A stretch of DNA of 64,000 nucleotides from Macrothele yani (lineage: Eukaryota; Arthropoda; Arachnida; Araneae; Macrothelidae). The stretch covers positions 225,139,331 through 225,203,330 of the forward strand of contig CM077034.1 of NCBI GenBank assembly GCA_039090855.1. The letters run 5' to 3'. The position numbers and the translations under genes were made by a program. How positions within the stretch are numbered: position 1 is the first letter of the stretch; each line of letters starts with the position of its first letter. A model generated the notes under the pieces. The model ran no database searches. It worked only from the letters and a program-made list of their open reading frames with translations, and had not been told where the DNA came from. This document shows positions 29,921 to 41,040 of the stretch, piece by piece.

Positions 29921-32900
29921 GTTATAACATGGAACAATTAGGCACAATGGCTCCTGCTTGAAGAAACACTTCACAAGAGAACCAACCAAATGATGGATCA
30001 AAGTCCTTTGTCTGTTGGTTCTCTTGAAACGTGTTTCTTTGAACAGAGCCATTCCATCATTAAGCTTAGCTGCATTGTGTTATAAAAAAACTGAAACTAT
30101 TCAACTGACATATGACCTGTTTCTATGGGAATGTATTTACAAATTCCGTGTGGGTAGTATTCACAGTTATAACATGGAACAATTAGGCACAGTGGCTCCT
30201 GCTTGAAGAAACACTTCACAAGAGAAATAACCAAATGATGGATCAAAGTCCTTTGTCTGTTGGTTCTCTTGAAACATGTTTCTTTGAACAGAGCCATTCC
30301 ATCATTAAGCTTAGCTGCATTGTGTTATAGAAAAACTGAAACTATTCAACTGACATATGACCTGTTTCTATGGAAATGTATTTACAAATTCCGTGTGGGT
30401 AGTATTCACAGTTATAACATGGAACAATTAGGCACAATGGCTCCTGCTTGAAGAAACACTTCACAAGAGAACCAACCAAATGATGGATCAAAGTCCTTTG
30501 TCTGTTGGTTCTCTTGAAACATGTTTCTTTGAACAGAGCCATTCCATCATTAAGCTTAGCTGCATTGTGTTATAGAAAAACTGAAACTATTCAACTGACA
30601 TATGACCTGTTTCTATGGGAATGTATTTACAAATTCCGTGTGGGTAGTATTCACAGTTATAACATGGAACAATTAGGCACAATGGCTCCTGCTTGAAGAA
30701 ACACTTCACAAGAGAACCAACCAAATGATGGATCAAAGTCCTTTGTCTGTTGGTTCTCTTGAAACATGTTTCTTTGAACAGAGCCATTCCATCATTAAGC
30801 TTAGCTGCATTGTGTTATAGAAAAACTGAAACTATTCAACTGACAGATTTGTTCTTACATATGACCTTTTTCTATGGGAATGTATTTACAAATTCCATGT
30901 GGGTAGTATTCACAGTTATAACATGGAACAATTACGCACAGTGGCTCCTGCTTGAAGAAACACTTCACAAGAGAACCAACCAAATGATGGATCAAAGTCC
31001 TTTGTCTGTTGGTTCTCTTGAAACATGTTTCTTTGAACAGAGCCATTCCATCATTAAGCTTAGCTGCATTGTAATATAGAAAAACTGAAACTATTTAACT
31101 GACAGATTTTTTCTTACATGTGACCTGTTTCTATGGTAATGTATTTACAAATTCCGTGTGGGTAGTATTCACAGTTATAACATGGAACAATTAGGCACAA
31201 TGGCTCCTGCTTGAAGAAACACTTCACAAGAGAACCAACCAAATGATGGATCAAAGTCCTTTGTGTGTTGGTTCTCTTGAAACATGTTTCTTTGAACAGA
31301 GCCAATCCATCATTAAGCTTAGCTGCATTGTAATATACAAAAACTGAAACTATTCAACTGACAGATTTTTTCTTACATGTGACCTGTTTCTATGGTAATG
31401 TATTTACAAATTCCGTGTGGGTAGTATTCACAGTTATAACATGGAACAATTAGGCACAATGGCTCCTGCTTGAAGAAACTCTTCACAAGAGAACAAACCA
31501 AATGATGGATCAAAGTCCTTTGTCTGTTGGTTCTCTTGAAACATGTTTCTTTGAACAGAGCCATTCCATCATTAAGCTTAGCTGCATTGTGTTATAGAAA
31601 AGCTGAAACTATTCAACTGACAGATTTTTTCTTACATATGACCTGTTTCTATGGGAATGTATTTACAAATTCCGTGTGGGTAGTATTCACAGTTATGACA
31701 TGGAACAATTAGGCACAATGGCTCCTGCTTGGAGAAACACTTCACAAGAGAACCAACCAAATGATGGATCAAAGTCCTTTGTCTGTTGGTTCTCCTGAAA
31801 CATGTTTCTTTGAAAAGGGCCATTCCATCATTAAGCTTAGCTGCATTGTGTTATAGAAAAACTGAAACTATTCAACTGACAGATTTGTTCTTACTTATGA
31901 CCTGTTTCTATGGGAATGTATTTACAAATTTCGTGTTGGTAGTATTCACCGTTATAACATGGAACAATTAGGCACAATGGCTCCTGCTTGAAGAAACACT
32001 TCACAAGAGAACCAACCAAATGATGGATCAAAGTCCTTTGTCTGTTGGTTCTGTTGAAACATGTTTCTTTGAACAGAGCCATTCCATCATTAAGCTTAGC
32101 TGCATTGTGTTATAGAAAAACTGAAACTATTCAACTGACATATGACCTGTTTCTATGGGAATGTATTTACAAATTCCGTGTGGGTAGTATTCACAGTTAT
32201 AACATGAAACAATTAGGCACAATGGCTCCTGCTTGAAGAAAAATTTCACAAGAGAACCAACGAAATGATGGATCAAAGTCCTTTGTCTGTTGGTTCTCTT
32301 GAAACATGTTTCTTTGAACAGAGCCATTCCATCATTAAGCTTAGCTGCATTGTGTTATAGAAAAACTGAAACTATTCAACTGACAGATTTTTTCTTACAT
32401 ATGACCTGTTTCTATGGGAATGTATTTACAAATTCCTTGTGGGTAGTATTCACAGTTATAACATGTAACAATTAGGCACAGTGGCTCCTGCTTGAAGAAA
32501 CACTTCACAAGAGAACCAACCAAATGATGGATCAAAGTCCTTTGTCTGTTGGTTCTCTTGAAACATGTTTCTTTGAACAGAGCCATTCCATCATTAAGCT
32601 TAGCTGCATTGTAATATAGAAAAACTGAAACTATTTAACTGACAGATTTTTTCTTATATGTGACCTGTTTCTATGGTAATGTATTTACAAATTCCGTGTG
32701 GGTAGTATTCACAGTTATAACATGGAACAATTAGGCACAATGGCTCCTGCTTGAAGAAACACTTCACAACAGAACAAACCAAATGATGGATCAAAGTCCT
32801 TTGTCTGTTGGTTCTCTTGAAACATGTTTCTTTGAACAGAGCCATTCCATCATTAAGCTTAGCTGCATTGTAATATACAAAAACTGAAACTATTCAACTG

Positions 32901-35153
32901 ACAGATTTTTTCTTACATGTGACCTGTTTCTATGGTAATGTATTTACAAATTCCGTGTGGGTAGTATTCACAGTTATAACATGGAACAATTAGGCACAAT
33001 GGCTCCTGCTTGAAGAAACACTTCACAAGAGAACAAACCAAATGATGGATCAAAGTCCTTTGTCTGTTGGTTCTCTTGAAACATGTTTCTTTGAACAGAG
33101 CCATTCCATCATTAAGCTTAGCTGCATTGTGTTATAGAAAAGCTGAAACTATTCAACTGACAGATTTTTTCTTACATGTGACCTGTTTCTATGGTAATGT
33201 TTTTACAAATTCCGTGTGGGTAGTATTCACAGTTATAACATGGAACAATTAGGCACAATGGCTCCTGCTTGAAGAACACTTCACAAGAGAACCAACCAAA
33301 TGATGGATCAAAGTCCTTTGTCTGTTGGTTCTCTTGAAACATGTTTCTTTGGACAGAGCCATTCCATCATTAAGCTTAGTTGCATTGTGTTATAGAAAAA
33401 CTGAAACTATTCAACTGACATATGACCTGTTTCTATGGGAATGTATTTACAAATTCCGTGTGGGTAGTATTCACAGTTATAACATGAAACAATTAGGCAA
33501 AATGGCTCCTGCTTGAAGAAACACTTCACAAGAGAACCAACCAAATGATGGATCAAAGTCCTTTGTCTGTTGGTTCTCTTGAAACATGTTTCTTTGAACA
33601 GAGCCATTCCATCATTAAGCTTAGCTGCATTGTGTTATAGAAAAACTGAAACTATTCAACTGACAGATTTTTTCTTACATATGACCTGTTTCTATGGGAA
33701 TGTATTTACAAATTGGATGTGGGTAGTATTCACAGTTATAACATGGAACAATTAGGCACAGTGGCTCCTGCTTGAAGAAACACTTCACAAGAGAACCAAC
33801 CAAATGATGGATCAAAGTCCTTTGTCTGTTGGTTCTCTTGAAACATGTTTCTTTGAACAGAGCCATTCCATCATTAAGCTTAGCTGCATTGTAATATAGA
33901 AAAACTGAAACTATTTAACTGACAGATTTTTTCTTACATGTGACCTGTTTCTATGGTAATGTATTTACAAATTCCGTGTGGGTAGTATTCACAGTTATAA
34001 CATGGAACAATTAGGCACAATGGCTCCTGCTTGAAGAAACACTTCACAACAGAACAAACCAAATGATGGATCAAAGTCCTTTGTCTGTTGGTTCTCTTGA
34101 AACATGTTTCTTTGAACAGACCCATTCCATCATTAAGCTTAGCTGCATTGTAATATACAAAAACTGAAACTATTCAACTGACAGATTTTTTCTTACTTAT
34201 GACCTTTTTCAATGGGAATGTATTTACAAATTCCGTGTGGTTAGTATTCACAGTTATAACATGGAACAATTAGGCACAATGACTCCTGCTTGAAGAACAC
34301 TTCACAAGAGAACCAACCAAATGATGGATCAAAGTCCTTTGTCTGTTGGTTCTCTTGAAACATGTTTCTTTCAACAGAGCCATTCCATCATTAAGCTTAG
34401 CTGCATTGTGTTATAGAAAAGCTGAAACTATTCTACTGACAGATTTTTTCTTACATGTGACCTGTTTCTATGGTAATGTATTTACAAATTCCGTGTGGGT
34501 AGTATTCAACATGGAACAATTAGGCACAATGGCTCCTGCTTGAAGAAACACTTCACAAGAGAACCAACCAAATGATGGATCAAAGTCCTTTGTCTGTTGG
34601 TTCTCTTTAAACATGTTTCTTTGAACAGAGCCATTCCATCATTAAGCTTAGCTGCATTGTGTTATAGAAAAGCTGAAACTATTCAACTGACAGATTTTTT
34701 CTTACATGTGACCTGTTTCTATGGTAATGTATTTACAAATTCCGTGTGGGTAGTATTCACAGTTATAACATGGAACAATTAGGCACAATGGCTCCTGCTT
34801 GAAGAAACACTTCACAAGAGAACCAACCAAATGATGGATCAAAGTCCTTTGTCTATTGGTTCTCTTGAAACATGTTTCTTTGAACAGAGCCATTCCATCA
34901 TTAAGCTTAGCTGCATTGTGTTATAGAAAGGCTGAAACTATTCAACTGACAGATTTTTTCTTACATGTGACCTGTTTCTATGGTAATGTATTTACAAATT
35001 CCGTGTGGGTAGTATTCACAGTTATAACATGGAACAATTAGGCACAATGGCTCCTGCTTGAAGAACACTTCACAAGAGAACCAACCAAATGATGGATCAA
35101 AGTCCTTTGTCTGTTGGTTCTCTTGAAACATGTTTCTTTGAACAGAGCCATTC
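29920..35153. repeat. 245/259 bp satellite array, about 21 units
   Basis: Units contain GTTATAACATGGAACAATTA, ATGATGGATCAAAGTCCTTT, CATTCCATCATTAAGCTTAG and ATGACCTGTTTCTATGG. Two unit lengths coexist: 245 bp (ACTGACATATGACC) and 259 bp with 14 extra bases (GATTTTTTCTTACA). Each unit also holds an inverted repeat, AAGAGAACCAAC then GTTGGTTCTCTT, around a 27-nt loop. Repeated ~63-residue open frames on both strands are a by-product of the repeat: strands overlap in opposite senses and there is no sign of a start or domain. The last unit breaks off at CATTCC (35153). Confidence 0.96.
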
Positions 35154-35548
35154 CAACGCAGACTGCCTCAAGTACTTTCTATCCTCTGCCGGGTTATCTT
35201 CAGGAGGTGTTCGAGATGTTTTCTGCCACTGCAGCAAGAGTGAGCGATACGCTCGGCTACCTCTCCCCGCCCCAATGTCATCTACGAAAAGCTTCCACCG
35301 TGGCTCCATCTGTTATTGACTCCAGTAAACTCCTCCCACTCCCCTGGGCTTTTTTTTTTTTGGTCAATTTTTATTAGTTTTTTTCATTAAGGAAATTTGG
35401 ATCATTATTATTACAAATTCGATCTCTATTTTTTTCAATTGATGCAATTTTGCAGCCTGGACAGCAAGGCACTTCATGGACTTGAGCGTTCGTAGAATGT
35501 TTGAAAGAACCTGAAGACAAAAAATAGAACACCGCGCTGGAGGCTTAA
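35154..35548. repeat. Right flank of the satellite array
   Basis: 35154-35340 is unique-looking GC-richer sequence, followed by a T-run. 35450-35548 is the inverse of the left flank at ~29290-29410. I see no gene. Confidence 0.6.
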
Positions 35549-35953
35549 GGCTCTACGAGACCCGCCATCTTGTATTGTTGCCTTGTTAACCAACGGGCAA
35601 GCGTATTTCACAAATTGCTCGGGCAATTTTGCACATTTCGGAACACCGTTTGTGGCTAACGCAAGATATGTGATAAACAAAGAGTTCCCTGGTTTCAGAA
35701 TTTTTATTGACTTTTCCCTTAATTTTTTATCTGCAGCGAAAGTCGTCTTCCATAGTTTTATTAATTAATAAAAAATACTTAGAGTCCAAAATGAAAATCT
35801 GAAACCAGGGAACTCTTTATTTGTCATATATCTTGCGTTAGCCACAAACGGGGTTCCGAAATGTGCAAAATTGCCCGAGCAATTTGTGAAATACGCTTGC
35901 CCGTTGGTTAACAAGAGAAGGCAGCAATACAAGATGGCGGGTCTCGTAGAGCC
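35549..35953. mobile_element. Foldback MITE, TTAA target, 405 bp
   Basis: Ends GGCTCTACGAGACCCGCCAT and its complement; the arms extend about 170 bp with few mismatches (TTAACCAACGGGCAAGCGTA, ACAAAGAGTTCCCTGGTTTC and complements). TTAA flanks both sides (35545-35548 and 35954-35957), as for piggyBac- or Kolobok-type transposition. The paralogous left flank near 29295 has a single TTAA and no insertion, confirming the boundaries. Confidence 0.93.
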
Positions 35954-36045
35954 TTAAATCAAGCATGACAACAAAAAATAAAACATGCAGTGAAATGTAA
36001 AAAAGGTAAGTAACCTTGTAATTATTATAATTGTGTGCACATAAA

Positions 36046-36959
36046 TTTAAAAACAACTGTGGCTTCTGCTATAGATGTTTTAACCTGAATCAAATTTCTC
36101 TTTGAAAGATGGGTGTCTACCTCAGTCAATTTTAAAAATCCCATCCCAATGCACACTGGCTGATGAGAGGTAATTGCAGTTGATGTGCATTGCTGGATTC
36201 AGATAGGTTAATCTTTTGCTAATTTAGAAAATTAAGTTATCACTTACATTATATTAAGCCTCAAAATAATATAATGAAAACTGGCACATTTTAAAGTAAA
36301 TAAAACATTTTTATTGAATCTAAATATGGAAAATTTGGTAAATAAAAAAATAATCTCTTTAAATACGGTTAACATTCACATTAGAAAATCATTTTGAGAC
36401 CCTGGGTTTTAATGAATATTAATAACTCATGGTTAATCGTTTGTCATGCTAGCTTGACTAACCGCGTTGTACCTGCCCCACGTTTTGGTCCAGAAAAATG
36501 GGCACATTATAAGTATAAATGAAATTAGGTAGCATGTTTGGAGAAGGAATTTTTCGTTGTTTGAGACGCTTTTTTGCCACTCCATTCATTTGTGTTGCTA
36601 CATGAAGTTAACTGACCTTTCCCAAATGCTGTAAAACTAATAAAATTTAAAATATATCTTTTCTTTTAAGCTTACTAGAGAAGCACCAGAATCTCTGCTA
36701 GGTTTTTTTTTTTTTTTTTTTTTTTTGCAGTATGTTATTGCTGAATAATTCTTTAGATTCATTCAGTCACTCTCACAACTTGTGTTTTTTATAATCGTTT
36801 TTCTGTATTTTAGTAGCAGATGAAGAGCATGGGTTGGGCCAGGAAAGCTATAAATGCATGCAAAAATAATATTATCTTGTGTTTCGGCATGCAACTCTGA
36901 GGAGGTTATGATAATTTAAAAAAAAAAAAAATTTGGTGGGCTTATTACTTGCATCTATC
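36046..36959. other. Non-coding AT-rich DNA
   Basis: No ORF, repeat family or RNA gene recognised; T-runs at 36702-36726 and an A-run at 36920. Its right part may be the 5' region of the hAT relic that follows. Confidence 0.4.
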
Positions 36960-36989
36960 GCTTTGCAGAAACCCATTTCCAACTTTTGG

Positions 36990-37925
36990 AATGGAAATAA
37001 TGTACAAACAAAATTTCTGACTTCAGTATTTATGTGTCATAGCACAGCTGAAGATTTAGTTGAAGCATTCCAGCTGAAGATTTAGTTGAAGCATTCGTAA
37101 GTGCTATTTCACCCTTAAAACTCTGTAAAGTATTGCAAGTTTCAACGGACGGTCCAAGTGTTAATTGGAAATTCTATAAAATGCTGCAAGACCATTCAAA
37201 AAAGAATTGCAAAAAAATATGCTAAATATTGGGAGTTGTGGGTTACATGTTCTGCGCAATGCTTTTAAATTTGGGTACAAAGGCAGTGAATGGGAAATTG
37301 AAGAATTTTTGGTTAGTCTATACTACCTTTTTAAAAATTCACCAGCTAGAAGAGAGGATTTCATGAAATATTCTGAACATGATTGCTTGCCCAAAAAATT
37401 TGTCCTACACAGGTGGCTGAAAAATGTTCCAGCAAGTGAATGTGCCCTTAAAATATTGTCTGACATTCAGAAATATGTAGATGCTCTAGAGAAGAGGGAG
37501 TTTACTAAGCCTACTTGCAGGTCATATGCTGTTGTTAGGAAGCATCTTGAAGATAACCTTTTACCAGTGAAGCTCCACATATTCCTATCCATTGCTAAGA
37601 TTTTGCTGCCTTTTTTGCTGGTTTATCAAACAGATAAGCCCATGATTTTTTTCGTTGCTGAAGAACTCAGAAAAATCTTTAACCATATTTTACAGCGGTT
37701 TATGAAGCCCAGTTTTTAGCATCTGCAAATACTGTGCAGAAACGGCTGAATTTAGATGCCAATGATGCAAAAAACCATGTCGCCACAAAAAACATTGATC
37801 TTGGTTTCATGGCAGAAAGGTCTGTAAAGGTATTATTCACATCTAAAAAAATCACTGATCGCCAAGTGTTTGAGATTCGCATCAATCGCAAAAAATTTTT
37901 AATTAACCTTGCAAATAACAGATAA
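36990..37925 (+). pseudogene. hAT transposase core, 5' part
   Basis: In order: VQTKFLTSVFMCHSTAEDLV, then KLCKVLQVSTDGPSVNWKFY, MLNIGSCGLHVLRNAFKFGY, LFKNSPARREDFMKYSEHDC and VLHRWLKNVPASECALKI. This is the RNase H-like core with its helical insertion in hAT proteins of the SCAND3/ZBED-like kind (consensus STDGPNVNWKF, GSCGLHxxxNAFK, PARREDF). A perfect 26-bp tandem duplication at 37045-37096 shifts the frame, as do at least two other points (near 37205 and 37720). The N-terminal zinc finger was not found. Confidence 0.83.
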
Positions 37926-37995
37926 ACGTAACTTGATCACACTTAGTTACATTACATGAAAAAAACTTTTACAAGAAAGTTCGTAAGTTTGGAGC

Positions 37996-38023
37996 TTTCG
38001 ACCTTATCTTAGGTCTTCATCAC
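37996..38023 (-). ncRNA. Hammerhead-like motif, 3' end of Penelope element
   Basis: Minus strand: GTGATGA, A, hairpin GACCT-AAGATA-AGGTC, GAAA. The first base of the core is G where the hammerhead has C. The inverted copy at 39888-39915 on the plus strand is identical. Confidence 0.33.
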
Positions 38024-38221
38024 GCCAATGGAGGACTAAGATTGTTGCCAGATTCTAAATTTGAATTTTTTCTATTTTTGTTGCCAAAACTTAGAATTGA
38101 TCATCGGAATGTAGAGAGGAGATTCGGAATTGCAAGTCATTGAGTTGAAAATAATTTCCAGGCTTTAACGGTAACGGAGGGCAAAACGATTGTCAAAAGA
38201 AGCCATTCGTCTTGCTTCGTT

Positions 38222-39720
38222 TCAGCGGGGAACTGCAGATGTGTCTTCCATTGTCAAAATAGACAAGGCTGTATTAGGATTGGCTTTCCAAACATCTTTT
38301 TTATGTTCTAAAATTCTGTGGTTAATGCTCCTGTATGTGCTTCCAATGTATAAGTTATCCCCAGTAGAAGAAGAGATAGGAATGCAGTAAACTCCTGGGA
38401 GTTTCAGGCTTTCAGCTTTGTCCCTATCCCTTTGTAGAAGTTTCAAGATGTTTAGGGGGGGGGGGGGTAATAGCAAGATGGTGGTAACACCAAAACTTCT
38501 AAAAAGAATCTGCAACTTATAAGCATAGGAAGGATGGCAAGAAACAGAACCAGAGAATTTCAGGTTTTCCTTCTTTTGAGGATGGAAGCATTCGATTTTT
38601 TATTTGTTTTCATATTTCTTTAAGAGAGAGTTGACTGTAAGAGCAGAGAAACCATGAGAGAGGGCTATTGTAGAAATTTTGGAGAATTCTTCTTGAAGAG
38701 AAAGTTGGTTGTTGCAAATGATGTGAGCCCTGTGGATGTAAGACTTCAATGCTGCCAGCTTGTAGAGATGCAGAGTGAAAAATTTGTAGGGAATGATGCT
38801 AGTGGCCGCAGAAGGTTTACGATAGATGGAACGAGTGATGGAGAGATCAGCGTTTCTGCAGATGGATACATCCAGGAAATCAATTTTGTTGTTTACTTCC
38901 TTAGATATAGTGAGATTAATGGAAGGAAATTTTTCTGTAATGGAGTTGATCAGTGTCTGTAGTTCAGACTCGGTATGTGGCCAGCTAATGAAAATGTGAT
39001 CTACATATCTTAACCATAGGGAAGGTTGAAAAGGGTGGTGAAGAATGATGGAAACTTCAGTATGTTGCATGTAGATTTCTGCAAGAAGAGGTGAGCCCAT
39101 GGGGAGACAGATTGTTGCTTGTACACAATTTTGTTGAAAACAAAACAACTGTGTTGATGAATAGTGTGGAAACAATCATAAAGATCTTTGATAAGAGTAC
39201 CGGGTAGTTCAGAAAGAAGAATCAATTTCTTCGTGAGGAGCATGTAGGACTCAAAATATGGTACAGAGGGGAACAAAGATTCCACATCAAGAGTATATAG
39301 ATTAACACTTGGAGAAAAGGAATTAGGAAGTAGTGAATGAAGTCTGAAGTAAAGACAACAGTATGAGGATGATTAGCTGCCAGGGATTTGCATTTGAAGA
39401 CCAATTTCTTTTCAAGGTTTAGTGCTGGAGAAAAAGAATATTCAACTAAAGGTCTGATGGGGTTACCAGCTTTATGCAGATTAACTTGCAGGAAAAGCAT
39501 GGGAGTTCTAAAGTAAGGAAGGGGTGAGATATATCCAAGGAAGGATTGAAGAGTTTCTTTCTTAGATAATCTGTCAATTGAGTTTTTGACTGAGTTGGTG
39601 GTGACTGGCTGCAGAGGGATGCAATTAGCAGAAATAAGAAATGAATGCACTTTTTGGTTTATTATTTCTTTACTAATGATGACTGGGCAGCCAACTTTAT
39701 CTGCTTTGCATACGGCAAGG
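38222..39720 (-). pseudogene. Penelope-like reverse transcriptase plus GIY-YIG endonuclease
   Basis: N- to C-terminal on the minus strand: FLISANCIPLQPVTTNSVKN and SPLPYFRTPMLFLQVNLHKA from 39650; a shifted frame with the finger/palm start (MESLFPSVP, 39285); MGSPLLAEIYMQ; then LRYVDHIFISWPHTESELQ, the catalytic block. The normal YVDD is YVDH here, so a metal-binding aspartate is lost. NKIDFLDVSICRNADLSITR and the linker follow, with the nuclease GVYCIPISSSTGDNLYIGST at 38420-38360. At least four frame breaks, including G-run slippage at 38455-38467. About 460 residues are recoverable; not active. Confidence 0.87.
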
Positions 39721-40020
39721 TCATTTTCTTGAATAAATGACCTGAATTCTTTCAGACAAGAAGAAGAGTATGCAATTCCGAATCTCCTCTCTACATTCTG
39801 ATGATCTGGAGATCAATTCTAGGTTTTGGCAACAAAAATAAAAAATTCAAATGTAGAATCTGGCAGCAATCTTGGTCCTCCATTGGTGTGATGAAGACCT
39901 AAGATAAGGTCGAAAGCTCCAAACTTACGAACTTTCTTGTAAGTTTTTTTCATGTAACGTAACTACCGTGATCAAGTTACCTTTATTTGTTATTATCGTT
40001 ACGTGTTTTGCCCATCACCA

Positions 40021-40640
40021 TCATTAATCTTGCTGTAAAAATTATGGAAAAATCTGCAGTGCAGTATTTCAGGAATCTAAGTTGTTTGGATCCACAAAAA
40101 ATCACTAGAAGTCAACAGTTCTGTCTACAAAAAATCAGATCAGTGTTACATTCATTAACAGAAATTAACCAACTTGAGAGAGCTGAATGCGATTTTATTC
40201 TCATTGAATTTTCCTCATACCTAGATGATGATGTGTCTCCTAATCTTTCCGAATTTTCAGAGTTTGATCTTACAGTATCTAGGCTGGATGAGCTGTTTTT
40301 GGAAACAATGAATTTGAAGCAGTATTCAAATCTATGGAAAGTTACCGAAATGTTGCTCCTGTTGAGTCACGGGCAAGCAACTGTTGAAAGGGAGTTTAGC
40401 ATTAATTAAAAAATTGAAGTAGAGAACTTGAAGGAAAGGTCATATGTATCACAGAGGCTGATATGTGACACTATTAATTCAAAAGAAGGTGGTATCCAGA
40501 GCATAGAGATAACAAACATGATGTGAACCTATGTTTCTAATGCTAGACAAAAATACTTAGTTTATTTAGACGAACAGAAACAGTTGCAGTCAGCTGTGGG
40601 CTAAAAAAGGAAAACAGAGATTGACTCCGCCGAAGTGGAT
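40021..40640 (+). pseudogene. hAT transposase, C-terminal part
   Basis: INLAVKIMEKSAVQYFRNLS and SCLDPQKITRSQQF lead to LLLLSHGQATVEREFSIN, the dimerisation motif, near 40350-40407. A stop follows at 40408 where related proteins continue (N-KxxVENLKERSYVSQRLICD in the same frame), and a further stop interrupts before KYLVYLDEQKQL. Continues the protein begun at 36990. Confidence 0.83.
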
Positions 40641-41040
40641 AGGCTGAAAAACAAAAGAAAAGGTTTACGAAAAATGCAATTCATGAGACAACCTTATAGG
40701 TTGTCTTATGTTATAAATGTGCTTTTGATTAAACTATACATAATATCTAAGGTATTTTACCTGATATTGTCAAAGTATTTCTCACGTTGTTTGATCTGTG
40801 AGGCACGTGCTCCCGGCCTCGAGAGGGCCCCCTACGTTACGGACCTTTTGGTTAGTTATATAAAAAAAAAAATATTTTGCAGAAAAAAAAACAGTTAGGT
40901 TATATATTTTCAGTTCCACATTCATTCACTTGCACAATCAAATGTTTAAAATTTACTATTAAATAAAAGATTTTAGTAGAAAGAGTTATACGCATCGGGT
41001 CAGGAGACGTCTCACAAGGGGTTCGTTGTTACGGCAAGCG
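40641..41040. other. Non-coding, probable hAT 3' region
   Basis: AT-rich; GGCCTCGAGAGGGCCCCCTA near 40814 is a short GC-rich spot. No gene and no terminus identified. Confidence 0.35.

Larger units (their letters stand above)
37913..40020 (-). mobile_element. Penelope-like retroelement with inverted terminal copies
   Basis: Inverted ends of ~190 bp (37923-38140 and 39775-39988) share CGTAACTTGATCAC, CTTACGAACTTTCTTGTAAG and a hammerhead-like hairpin. The ATTAACCTTGC (37902-37912) and ATTAATCTTGC (40022-40032) flanks look like an 11-bp target duplication with one change. Coding content on the minus strand runs RT then GIY-YIG. Inverted pseudo-LTRs and a GIY-YIG nuclease are hallmarks of Penelope-like elements. 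Confidence 0.85.
36960..40640 (+). mobile_element. hAT relic split by a Penelope-like element
   Basis: Transposase segments at 36960-37925 and 40021-40640 join across the retroelement at 37913-40020, between INLA... and ...INLAVKIMEKS. No element termini were found. Confidence 0.75.

Noticed and set aside
29920..35153. A family of ~63-residue genes repeated on both strands
   Set aside because: The frames come from a satellite, overlap each other in opposite directions and show no domain; repetition alone preserves them.
29920..35153. CRISPR-like array
   Set aside because: Units are 245/259 bp with no unique spacers, and the DNA is eukaryotic.
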